Shown here piece after piece: positions 7,714-13,497 of a DNA stretch of 13,497 nt. Position numbers and translations under genes: made by a program. A model generated the notes under the pieces. That model saw only the letters and a list, made by a program, of their open reading frames with translations. It was not told the origin of the DNA and searched no databases. The stretch is from the NCBI GenBank assembly GCA_026400595.1, contig JAPLOT010000072.1, forward strand, positions 1 through 13,497, in the 5' to 3' direction. This DNA comes from Alphaproteobacteria bacterium (lineage in GTDB: Bacteria; Pseudomonadota; Alphaproteobacteria; Rhizobiales; Aestuariivirgaceae). Each line of letters begins with the position of its first letter. Positions within the stretch are counted from its first letter, which is position 1.

Positions 7714-8783
7714 AGATCCTGGCCTGGATGATGATCCGGATGATTGCCGCGCGATTCATTGCCATCCTGCTGGGTATCTCCTTCTTCGTTCTGACGCTGG
7801 AGCTGCTGACCTACAGCAAGGACATCCTCGCCCTGCGGCCGAACGACATGTCGATTCTTTTCGAATATGTCCTTGCGCGCGCGCCGCGGGTACTCTCCAC
7901 CTTCCTGCCCATCAGCATGCTGCTGGCCATGTTGATGGCCCTGACCGAGCTCAGTTACCGGAACGAGTTGACAGCCCTCTGGGCCGCCGGTCTCTCGCCG
8001 GTCCGGCTCGTCGGTCAACTCCTCCCGCTGGCCCTGATCGCCGGCGGCCTGCAGTTCCTGCTCAACGACCAGGCCATTCCCTCCGCTGCGCCAACACTGC
8101 GGGAATGGGCAGTGGGCGACTACGGCAGCGAAAAACTCAAAGTGGGCGAGAAGGATCCCATCTGGATGCGGGCCGGCACCGACATCCTGCGCGCCGGCAG
8201 TGCCAACCCCGATTCGACCGAGCTGCGCGACGTGATCATCTTCCGCCGCGACGATGAGGGTCTGTTGCGCGAGCAGATCTATGCCAAGACGGCCTCGCTC
8301 GCGGGTGACCGATGGAATCTGGACAAGGTGGTGATCTATTATCGCGGCGCGCTGACACCCAACAGACTCGACAGTCTTGTCTATTCCGGCGCCATGAAGC
8401 CGGCCGCGGCCGGCGCGCGCTCGGGCGCCCCGGAAGAAATGTCGTTGCGCGATCTGAGCTACTTCATCGAGAACGCCGGCTTCGGCATCCGCCCGATATG
8501 GGTCTACGAGACCTGGTGGCACAAGCGGGTCTCGCTGTTCTTTTCTGCCCTCCTGATGATCGCTCTGGTCATCCCGCTGGCCAGCAGGTTCCGACGGGGC
8601 GGCGGACTGGGCGTGCTGTTCGCGGTCGGCGTCGGGCTGGGATTTGTCTATTTCGTGGTGGATGGCATGGCCGTCACCATGGGCGAACTGGGCTTCGTCA
8701 CACCGTGGCTGGCAGCCTGGGTCCCCGCCATCGGATTCGGGGCATTGGCCGTGGTGCTGACACTGAGGGCCGAGAAGGTCTGA
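7710..8783 (+). CDS. lptG: LptG-like (YjgP/YjgQ family) permease, partner of the preceding gene
   Basis: 357 residues from GTG 7710, which overlaps the lptF-like stop (GTGA) and has GGGAG at 7697-7701 eight bases upstream. Same architecture as its partner: helices at about 12-34, 60-80 and 99-118, a periplasmic domain with the YAKTASLAGDRWNLDKVVIYY stretch typical of LptG jellyrolls, and three C-terminal helices ending near ALAVVLTLR. The LptB-coupling segment is YRNELTALWAAGLSP (83-97), very like the canonical NELTALR-type motif. With the LptF-like subunit it should form the transmembrane half of an ABC-type lipid extractor powered by an ATPase encoded elsewhere. Operon position implies a sphingolipid cargo; LPS remains possible if this is the only lptFG pair in the genome. 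Confidence 0.85.
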   Translation: MKILAWMMIRMIAARFIAILLGISFFVLTLELLTYSKDILALRPNDMSILFEYVLARAPRVLSTFLPISMLLAMLMALTELSYRNELTALWAAGLSPVRLVGQLLPLALIAGGLQFLLNDQAIPSAAPTLREWAVGDYGSEKLKVGEKDPIWMRAGTDILRAGSANPDSTELRDVIIFRRDDEGLLREQIYAKTASLAGDRWNLDKVVIYYRGALTPNRLDSLVYSGAMKPAAAGARSGAPEEMSLRDLSYFIENAGFGIRPIWVYETWWHKRVSLFFSALLMIALVIPLASRFRRGGGLGVLFAVGVGLGFVYFVVDGMAVTMGELGFVTPWLAAWVPAIGFGALAVVLTLRAEKV

Positions 8784-8792
8784 CGGCGAAGG

Positions 8793-8821
8793 TTGACGCT
8801 GCCGCCTGCCATCTCCATAGA
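8793..8821 (+). promoter_or_regulatory. Candidate internal promoter for the cpgABC-like genes
   Basis: The 67-base gap after the LptG-like gene is the largest in this operon. It holds TTGACG (8793-8798), one mismatch from a -35 consensus, a 17-base spacer and CATAGA (8816-8821) as a weak -10. Transcription would start roughly 23 bases before TTG 8851. Assessed by eye. Confidence 0.35.
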
Positions 8822-8850
8822 GACTGCGACGCAGCGGATGACACCCAGAA

Positions 8851-10020
8851 TTGACCAAGCCTGATTCCACGCCCGGCAGCGCCCTGCCCTTTTGCCTCGT
8901 CGGCGAGACCGGTCCATCGCTTTTCGGACTGACCACCGCCGATCGCACCCGGCGCCTCATGGCGCGCGCCGGCGCCGGTCGGGAATTGACCGTCGACCAG
9001 GCCTCGGCGCAGGCCGGCCCGGTCCTCGTGGTCCGGGCCGACGCCGCCATCGATCAGCCCCTGATTCCGCTGCTTCTGTCGTCAAACCGCTTGGTGTTGG
9101 TCGGCGAAGGCGTCGACGGGGACGTGCCACTTGCAATGCAGGTGCCCGGACCATCGGCCGCAACCGCCTGTGATGTTCTCCTGGGCCGGGCCGACAGCAT
9201 CGGGGGCGAGACGCTGGACCGCCGCAAACCAGAGGACCTGAAGGCCGACTTCTGGAAGGCACTGCGCAAGCGCGAGACTCCGTATGCTTTCGCCGTCTCC
9301 GCCGGCAATGCCAAGGCCGTGGAGTGGCGCATGTTCATGGGAACCTACAAGGGCGCCACGGATCTGGTCACCAAACATGTCTGGCCGGTGCCCGCCTTTC
9401 ACGCGACGCGCTACCTTGCACCACGAGGCATCACCCCGAACATGGTGACGACCGTGGCCGCCATCTGCACGGTGCTGGCTTTCTGGCTGTTCCTGAAGGG
9501 GCACTTCGCGACCGGGTTGGTCTTTGCCTGGGCAATGACCTTCCTCGACACAGTCGATGGAAAGCTCGCGCGCACCACGCTGACCTCCAGCAAGTGGGGC
9601 GATGTCTTCGATCATGGCATCGACCTGGTGCACCCGCCATTCTGGTACATCGCCTGGGCCTTGGGCCTCGGTGCTGCCGGATTCTCGTGGGACGCGGTAA
9701 CCTTCTGGTGGGTGATCGGCGCTATTCTGGGTGGCTATGTCATCCAACGCCTGTTCGAGGGAATCGCAATCAAGTGGCTGGGACTGGAGATCCATATCTG
9801 GCGTCCGGTGGACACGCTGTTCCGGCAGGTGACGGCACGGCGCAATCCGAATCTGGTGCTGCTCACCGCCTCGCTGCTGGTCGGCCGGCCAGACTGGGGC
9901 CTGATCGCCGTGGCCATCTGGACGGTCCTGTGCCTGGTGCTGCATGGCCTGCAGCTCATGCAGGCACTGGCCGCCAAGCGCAGGCTGGGTCAGCTCACTT
10001 CGTGGATGACCGCCCGGTGA
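8851..10020 (+). CDS. cpgA: CpgA-like CDP-alcohol phosphotransferase with N-terminal nucleotidyltransferase-like domain
   Basis: 389 residues. The complete CDP-alcohol phosphotransferase signature lies at 233-258 with the spacing D-x2-D-G-x2-A-R-x8-G-x3-D-x3-D (Asp233, Asp236, Gly237, Ala240, Arg241, Gly250, Asp254, Asp258), followed by several membrane helices to about 370. TYKGATDLVTKHVW (165-178) and ITPNMVT (194-200) are the usual lead-in. Residues 1-150 form a soluble domain that looks like a degenerate NTP-transferase fold (FCLVGE, RRLMARAG, LVVRADAAID), lacking the glycine-rich LAAGxG loop. The TTG start is preferred because the fold begins before the first in-frame ATG (Met37). The gene order cpgA-cpgB-cpgC-spt matches my recollection of Caulobacter, where these genes make ceramide phosphoglycerate. 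Proposed reaction: CDP-ceramide plus an alcohol gives phosphoceramide-head group plus CMP (inference). Confidence 0.82.
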   Translation: MTKPDSTPGSALPFCLVGETGPSLFGLTTADRTRRLMARAGAGRELTVDQASAQAGPVLVVRADAAIDQPLIPLLLSSNRLVLVGEGVDGDVPLAMQVPGPSAATACDVLLGRADSIGGETLDRRKPEDLKADFWKALRKRETPYAFAVSAGNAKAVEWRMFMGTYKGATDLVTKHVWPVPAFHATRYLAPRGITPNMVTTVAAICTVLAFWLFLKGHFATGLVFAWAMTFLDTVDGKLARTTLTSSKWGDVFDHGIDLVHPPFWYIAWALGLGAAGFSWDAVTFWWVIGAILGGYVIQRLFEGIAIKWLGLEIHIWRPVDTLFRQVTARRNPNLVLLTASLLVGRPDWGLIAVAIWTVLCLVLHGLQLMQALAAKRRLGQLTSWMTAR

Positions 10021-10973
10021 CACGTGCCGGCCTGATCGTCAATCCGCGGTCCGGAAAGTCCAGCGGCAAGGGTCTGGCGCTGGCTGGCATGTTGCGCAAG
10101 GCAGGCAATGTCTCGGTCAAGGTCATCGATCGTTTCGACATGATCGAAGGCCTCGTCGACGAGCTTGCCGCCGAGGGCGTAAGCGACCTCTTCATCAGTT
10201 CCGGCGACGGCACGATCCAGGCAATTCAGACCATCCTGGCCGAGCGCAAGCCCTTCGCCAGCTTGCCGCGCCTCGCCCTGCTGCCGCATGGCACCACCAA
10301 CATGACGGCGGCCGACCTAGGCTTTCATCACAGGTCATTGGCGGCCCAGGCTGACTTCATCCGTGAACTGAAGCACACGGACCTGCGCGCTCGCCCGACG
10401 GTGCGTTGCGTGAATCCGCGCGATGGCAGTCCGCGCCATGGCATGTTCGTGGGCTGCGGAGCGGTGGCCGATGCCACGCGCTTCACCCAGATCGCCTTCA
10501 ATGCCAAGGGCGTCAAGGGCGGCTATGGAGTCTTTGCGACCCTCACCGGCTCGGTGATCCGTTCGCTCTTCACCAAGCCCGATCCCACCGATACTTCCCG
10601 CTTCGACAGGCCCTATCCGGTACGCGTCGAAGCCAATGGCCATCCCTATGCCGACGGCAACCAACTGCTGATGCTGGCCACAACGCTGGAGAAGCTGGTG
10701 CTCAACACACGGCCCTTCTGGGGCGGCAAGACCGGCCCGATCCGCGTCACCACTTTCCCATACCCGGTGCCCTCCATACCCCGCTGGCTCCTGCCCATGA
10801 TGTATGGCGGCGAGGGCCGCAAGTTTCCGCGGGGCGCGGTGAGCTTCTGCGCCTCGGCGCTGGAGGTGACGACGCCGGTGACCTTCGTCATTGATGGCGA
10901 ATTCTTCGAGCCGCCGGTGGGTGAGCCCTTGCGTCTCGAAACCGGCCCTGTCTTCACCTATGTTTGCCGGTGA
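10017..10973 (+). CDS. cpgB: CpgB-like ceramide/lipid kinase (diacylglycerol kinase catalytic fold)
   Basis: 318 residues from GTG 10017, which overlaps the upstream stop (GTGA). Features of the DAGK/sphingosine-kinase superfamily: NPRSGK (9-14), the nucleotide-binding SSGDGTIQ (61-68, a variant of GGDGT), LLPHGTTNMTAADLG (88-102) where most relatives have P-x-GTxND, and the late VIDGEFFEP (291-299) with the conserved Asp-Gly-Glu. It has no membrane helices, and would act at the inner leaflet on a lipid substrate. Relatives phosphorylate diacylglycerol, sphingoid bases or ceramide. Context between the CDP-alcohol phosphotransferase and the nucleotidyltransferase, next to spt, favours ceramide, as reported for Caulobacter CpgB. 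The His in PHGTTN is a visible deviation from generic DAGKs and may mark this subgroup. Confidence 0.85.
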   Translation: MTRAGLIVNPRSGKSSGKGLALAGMLRKAGNVSVKVIDRFDMIEGLVDELAAEGVSDLFISSGDGTIQAIQTILAERKPFASLPRLALLPHGTTNMTAADLGFHHRSLAAQADFIRELKHTDLRARPTVRCVNPRDGSPRHGMFVGCGAVADATRFTQIAFNAKGVKGGYGVFATLTGSVIRSLFTKPDPTDTSRFDRPYPVRVEANGHPYADGNQLLMLATTLEKLVLNTRPFWGGKTGPIRVTTFPYPVPSIPRWLLPMMYGGEGRKFPRGAVSFCASALEVTTPVTFVIDGEFFEPPVGEPLRLETGPVFTYVCR

Positions 10974-11831
10974 ATGAACGCCACCGAGACATTGCTGGCA
11001 AAGTCGCTCGAACAGCCCATTCCGCCCGAGATCGCGGCGATGGCCAGCCACGTGCGCAGCGCCCATGACGGCGTCATGGCCGTATTGGCTTATGGTTCCT
11101 GCCTGCGCGGCGTCGCCACCACCGACTCCTTGATCGATCTCTACGTGCTGACCCGCGACCTTCGCGGGGTCTCGGCCAATGCCCTGAGCCGACTGGGCTG
11201 CAGGCTGATCCCGCCCAATGTCTACTACGCGGAATGCGACATCGGGGGACAGCGCTATCGCGCAAAGTATGCCGTCCTGCCGATGCCGCTCTTCGCTGCC
11301 GGGATGACGCGGAGCAATCCCTACTTCTGGGCCCGCTTCGCACAGCCATCGGCGCTGGCCTTTGCCACCGACCAGGAGGCGCGCCGCGATGTGATTTCGG
11401 CCGTCGCCAGCGCCGCGCGGACCATGTTTGCCCATGCCAGGGCCATTGCTCCCGTGACCGATCCGCTCGATATCTGGGCCGCCGGATTCCGCGCCACCTA
11501 CGCGACGGAACTCCGGGCCGAAGCGGGCAACCGCGCGGATCAGCTGGTGGCGGCAAACGAAAGCTACTATCGCGATCTGGCCGCGACACTCGCTGCAACG
11601 ACAGCCCAACCCGCCAACTGGGGCTGGAAGAGAGCATCGGGAAAGCTCTGGGCCGCCGCACGGCTGATCAAGGCGTCCTTCACCTTTTCCGGCGGCGCCG
11701 ACTATCTGGTGTGGAAGATCGAACGCCACTCCGGCCAGAAGATCGCGATATCGCCCTGGCAGCGGCGCCACCCGGTGATCGCCGGGCTGATGTTGCTGCC
11801 GAAACTGCTCGCCAGCAAGGCCGTGCGCTAG
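10974..11831 (+). CDS. cpgC: CpgC-like nucleotidyltransferase resembling Tam41 phosphatidate cytidylyltransferase
   Basis: 285 residues; its ATG directly follows the kinase stop. The N-terminal half carries a polymerase-beta-like nucleotidyltransferase signature: AYGSCLRG (39-46), then acidic TDSLIDLYVL (50-59; Asp51, Asp55). This, together with NVYYAEC (82-88), a GQRYRAKYAVLPM stretch (92-104) and PYFWARFAQPSAL (116-128), recalls the order of conserved elements in mitochondrial Tam41 (YGSG, LDLI, KYGV, W-x-Y-x-AGR), the enzyme that makes CDP-diacylglycerol from phosphatidic acid and CTP. By analogy it would make CDP-ceramide from ceramide-1-phosphate, the missing step between CpgB and CpgA. 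The comparison is from memory and not aligned. A hydrophobic helix may lie near the C-terminus (VIAGLMLLPKLLA). The stop overlaps the spt stop by 4 bases (CTAG). Confidence 0.75.
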   Translation: MNATETLLAKSLEQPIPPEIAAMASHVRSAHDGVMAVLAYGSCLRGVATTDSLIDLYVLTRDLRGVSANALSRLGCRLIPPNVYYAECDIGGQRYRAKYAVLPMPLFAAGMTRSNPYFWARFAQPSALAFATDQEARRDVISAVASAARTMFAHARAIAPVTDPLDIWAAGFRATYATELRAEAGNRADQLVAANESYYRDLAATLAATTAQPANWGWKRASGKLWAAARLIKASFTFSGGADYLVWKIERHSGQKIAISPWQRRHPVIAGLMLLPKLLASKAVR

Positions 11832-13039
11832 CCGTTCACCACCTTCTTTCCGTGCCCCTGGGCCACCACGCTGTCGAAGAGCGTGATGATACGGTCGATG
11901 TCAGAATCGGTGTGGGCGGCGGACACGGAACAGCGCAGCAGGCAGAGCTTGTTCGGCGTTCCGGGCGGCAACGCGATGTTCACATAGACGCCGGCCTTGA
12001 GCAGCGCGTTCCACATGGCGATGGTCGAAGGCTCGTCCGGGCATTTCACGGCGATGACCGGACTGACCGTGTCGCAGCCCATGTCGAGACCCAGCGCCTT
12101 GAAGCCGTGGAACAGTCGTGCCGAGTTTTCACGGAGCCTGTCGCGCCGCTGCGGTTCGGCGGCAAGCTTGCGGATGGCCGCAATCGAAGTCGCGATCGAG
12201 GCCGGCGAAGATGATGCCGTGAACATGTAGGGGCGCATGGCATAGCGCAGATATTCGAACAGCGGATGATTGCCTGCGCCGAATCCGCCGATGGCACCGA
12301 CACTCTTGGAGAAGGTGCCGACCACGAAATCAACCTCGTCCTCGAGCCCCGCTTCGTCAGCGAGACCGCGTCCGTTCGGTCCCAGCACGCCGAAGGAATG
12401 CGCCTCATCCACCAGCAGCTGGAACCCGTGTTTCTTCTTCACCTCAATGAAGTCGGCGAGGGGCGCGCGGTCGCCCAGCATCGAGTAGATGCCTTCCAGC
12501 ACCACGAGCCGACCGCCGCCGTCTTCCTCGCCGCGCGCCAGGCGCTTGTCGAGGTCGGCGGCGTCATTGTGGCGGAACCGCACCAGCTTGGCTCCCGACA
12601 AGGTGCAGCCGTCATAGATGGAAGAATGCGAGTCGGCGTCCAGATAGATCGTGTCGCGCGGACCTGCGAGGCCCGACATCATGCCGAGATTCGCCTGGTA
12701 GCCGGTGGTGAAGACGATGCAGTGCTTGCGGTTGAGAAAGCGCGCGAGTTCCGCTTCAAGATCCTTGTGCAGGCTGTAGGATCCGTTGGCGATGCGCGAG
12801 CCCGTGGTGCCGGTGCCGAACTGGTCGAGCGCCGCCTTGCCAGCGGCGATGCAATCGGGGTCGAAGGTGATGCCCATGTAGTTGTTGGTGCCGGCCAGAA
12901 TGGTCTCGCGGCCATCGATGATGGCGCGCGTGGGCGAGAGCAGGCGCTGGTTGGTTACCCCCACGGCATTGACGCCCAGCTGCAGCATGCGCTGGTGGCG
13001 CTCGGCGATATGCCGGTGCTTGTCGAACAGGTCGGTCAT
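11828..13039 (-). CDS. spt: Serine palmitoyltransferase (PLP-dependent alpha-oxoamine synthase)
   Basis: 403 residues, the usual length of soluble bacterial SPT. It condenses serine with an acyl thioester to 3-ketosphinganine, the first step of sphingolipid synthesis. Alpha-oxoamine synthase hallmarks: NNYMGIT (52-58), FGTGTTGSRIANGSY (74-88), the PLP-stacking His138 in ADSHSS, DEAHSFGVLGPNGRG (211-225; Asp211 and His214 contact PLP), Schiff-base Lys245 in GTFSKSVGAIGG, and the PYMFTASSSPA segment (270-280). KBL and ALA synthase share this fold, but the dedicated ACP next to it, the CerR-like reductase and the cpg genes point to SPT. ATG 13039 is preceded at 8 bases by AAGAAGG (13054-13048 on the minus strand), located inside the end of acp. 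No N-terminal membrane anchor is present. Confidence 0.9.
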   Translation of the reverse strand: MTDLFDKHRHIAERHQRMLQLGVNAVGVTNQRLLSPTRAIIDGRETILAGTNNYMGITFDPDCIAAGKAALDQFGTGTTGSRIANGSYSLHKDLEAELARFLNRKHCIVFTTGYQANLGMMSGLAGPRDTIYLDADSHSSIYDGCTLSGAKLVRFRHNDAADLDKRLARGEEDGGGRLVVLEGIYSMLGDRAPLADFIEVKKKHGFQLLVDEAHSFGVLGPNGRGLADEAGLEDEVDFVVGTFSKSVGAIGGFGAGNHPLFEYLRYAMRPYMFTASSSPASIATSIAAIRKLAAEPQRRDRLRENSARLFHGFKALGLDMGCDTVSPVIAVKCPDEPSTIAMWNALLKAGVYVNIALPPGTPNKLCLLRCSVSAAHTDSDIDRIITLFDSVVAQGHGKKVVNG

Positions 13040-13042
13040 GGG

Positions 13043-13282
13043 TCAGGCCTTCTTGGCGCGGGCTTCGACGACCTTGGCGAGGTCGGCGATGGTGCGGGTT
13101 TCGGAAAGAACGTTCAGCGGAATCTCGATGTCGAAATGGTCCTCGACCTCCATCACAAAATCCATCACCGTGACGGAATCGATGTTGAGGTCGGTGGAAA
13201 TGTCGGTCGAAGGCGAAAGCGTGGTGCCAACGGTATTGAACGGTTCCAGCAGCTTGCAGATCTCGGCAACGGTATCGGTCAC
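13043..13282 (-). CDS. Dedicated acyl carrier protein of the sphingolipid pathway
   Basis: 79 residues, acidic, four-helix ACP type. The phosphopantetheine attachment motif is NIDSVTVMDF with Ser36 (DSV in place of the common DSL). It carries the acyl chain used by SPT; in Caulobacter an ACP at this position is needed for sphingolipids, and its own ACP synthase lies a little further on, outside this window. GTG 13282 is chosen because it overlaps the reductase stop (GTGA) and follows a strong GAAGAAGGAA ribosome site at 13300-13291. The ACP ends 3 bases before the spt ATG, so the two are surely co-translated. Confidence 0.9.
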   Translation of the reverse strand: MTDTVAEICKLLEPFNTVGTTLSPSTDISTDLNIDSVTVMDFVMEVEDHFDIEIPLNVLSETRTIADLAKVVEARAKKA

Positions 13283-13497
13283 GGTCCGGCTTCCTTCTTC
13301 GATATGCGCCCGCTTCTATCGGTGCCGCCCGCCCGAGGCAACCATCCGGCCTGGCGATACCACGCCAGCGTTTCGTGAAAGCCCGTCGCAAAGCCGATCG
13401 GCGCGGGCAGCACCAGTCCGCCCTCACGTGCCACCCAGTCGGGATGATAGAGCTCGGCGATCTTTCCGCGACTGATCATGCCCGGCCTGCCGGTGGC
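13279..13497 (-). CDS. cerR: CerR-like NAD-dependent epimerase/dehydratase family reductase, C-terminal part only
   Basis: Only the last 72 residues are in the window; the frame is open to the right edge. The segment SRGKIAELYHPDWV followed by PAPIGFATGFHETLAWYRQAGWL is the normal C-terminus of extended short-chain dehydrogenases (the GK-x-x-E-hydrophobic-x-H-P-D-W element and the final helix). The Rossmann GxxGxxG and YxxxK catalytic motifs would lie beyond the edge and cannot be checked. Its place directly before acp and spt, with a 4-base stop/start overlap, matches the Caulobacter ceramide reductase CerR, which reduces the keto group of 3-ketoceramide. Assignment rests mainly on position. 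Confidence 0.65.
   Translation of the reverse strand, partial: ATGRPGMISRGKIAELYHPDWVAREGGLVLPAPIGFATGFHETLAWYRQAGWLPRAGGTDRSGRISKKEAGP

Noticed and set aside
7590..9050. Long open frame on the minus strand (486 codons) opposite the LptF/LptG-like genes
   Set aside because: Rich in Gln, Arg, Gly and His with no recognisable motif; it mirrors the strongly coding + strand and is explained by high GC.
10335..11771. Long open frame on the minus strand (478 codons) opposite the kinase and nucleotidyltransferase
   Set aside because: Low-complexity Gly/Arg/His composition, no domain, and both + genes have clear family motifs.
11828..13039. 2-amino-3-ketobutyrate CoA ligase, ALA synthase or BioF as alternative for the PLP enzyme
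   Set aside because: Same fold, but adjacency to a dedicated ACP, a CerR-like reductase and the cpg genes fits SPT much better.
12266..13378. Plus-strand open frame (370 codons) across spt and acp
   Set aside because: Antisense shadow; the minus strand has complete SPT and ACP catalytic motifs.
1..13497. Mobile elements, CRISPR arrays, tRNA or rRNA genes
   Set aside because: No transposase or integrase motifs, regularly spaced repeats, or recognisable tRNA/rRNA sequence were found on reading both strands.

Overview
The window is high-GC bacterial DNA, almost certainly from an alphaproteobacterium. The main support is a gene order CDP-alcohol phosphotransferase / lipid kinase / nucleotidyltransferase / serine palmitoyltransferase / acyl carrier protein / NAD-dependent reductase, which matches my memory of the Caulobacter sphingolipid locus (cpgA-cpgB-cpgC-spt-acp-cerR, with the ceramide synthase bcerS nearby). 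The order within Alphaproteobacteria cannot be fixed from this sequence alone.

Left flank (1-2433): a truncated glutamine-amidotransferase-like membrane protein (+), a GNAT acetyltransferase (-) and a Nudix hydrolase (-). None has an obvious link to sphingolipids. Two places here look as if DNA is missing. At about 1293-1303 the end of the first gene loses a segment and changes frame. At about 2429-2436 the divergent Nudix and ceramide-synthase-like genes are joined head to head and the Nudix gene has lost its 5' end. These may be real deletions or assembly errors.

Sphingolipid island (2420-13497): a bCerS-like acyltransferase (+) runs into a MobA-like nucleotidyltransferase (+). This converges with a LicC-like sugar/choline-type nucleotidyltransferase (-), with the stop codons touching. 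Divergent from the latter is a tightly packed + operon at 5108-11831: calcineurin-like phosphoesterase, HIT-family protein, LptF-like and LptG-like permeases, CDP-alcohol phosphotransferase (cpgA-like), lipid/ceramide kinase (cpgB-like) and a Tam41-like nucleotidyltransferase (cpgC-like). From the right, a - operon (cerR-like reductase, partial; ACP; serine palmitoyltransferase) runs toward it, and the two operons overlap by 4 bases at their stop codons.

How they fit together (inference): SPT, using acyl groups held on the dedicated ACP, makes the long-chain base. The bCerS-like enzyme N-acylates it and CerR reduces the keto group. CpgB then phosphorylates the ceramide, the Tam41-like CpgC would turn ceramide-1-phosphate into CDP-ceramide, and CpgA would exchange CMP for an alcohol head group, giving an anionic phosphosphingolipid. 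This parallels the PA to CDP-DAG to phospholipid route. The LptF/LptG-like pair inside the operon suggests a dedicated route carrying the finished lipid from the inner membrane towards the outer membrane. The phosphoesterase, HIT protein and two soluble nucleotidyltransferases are candidates for head-group supply or turnover.
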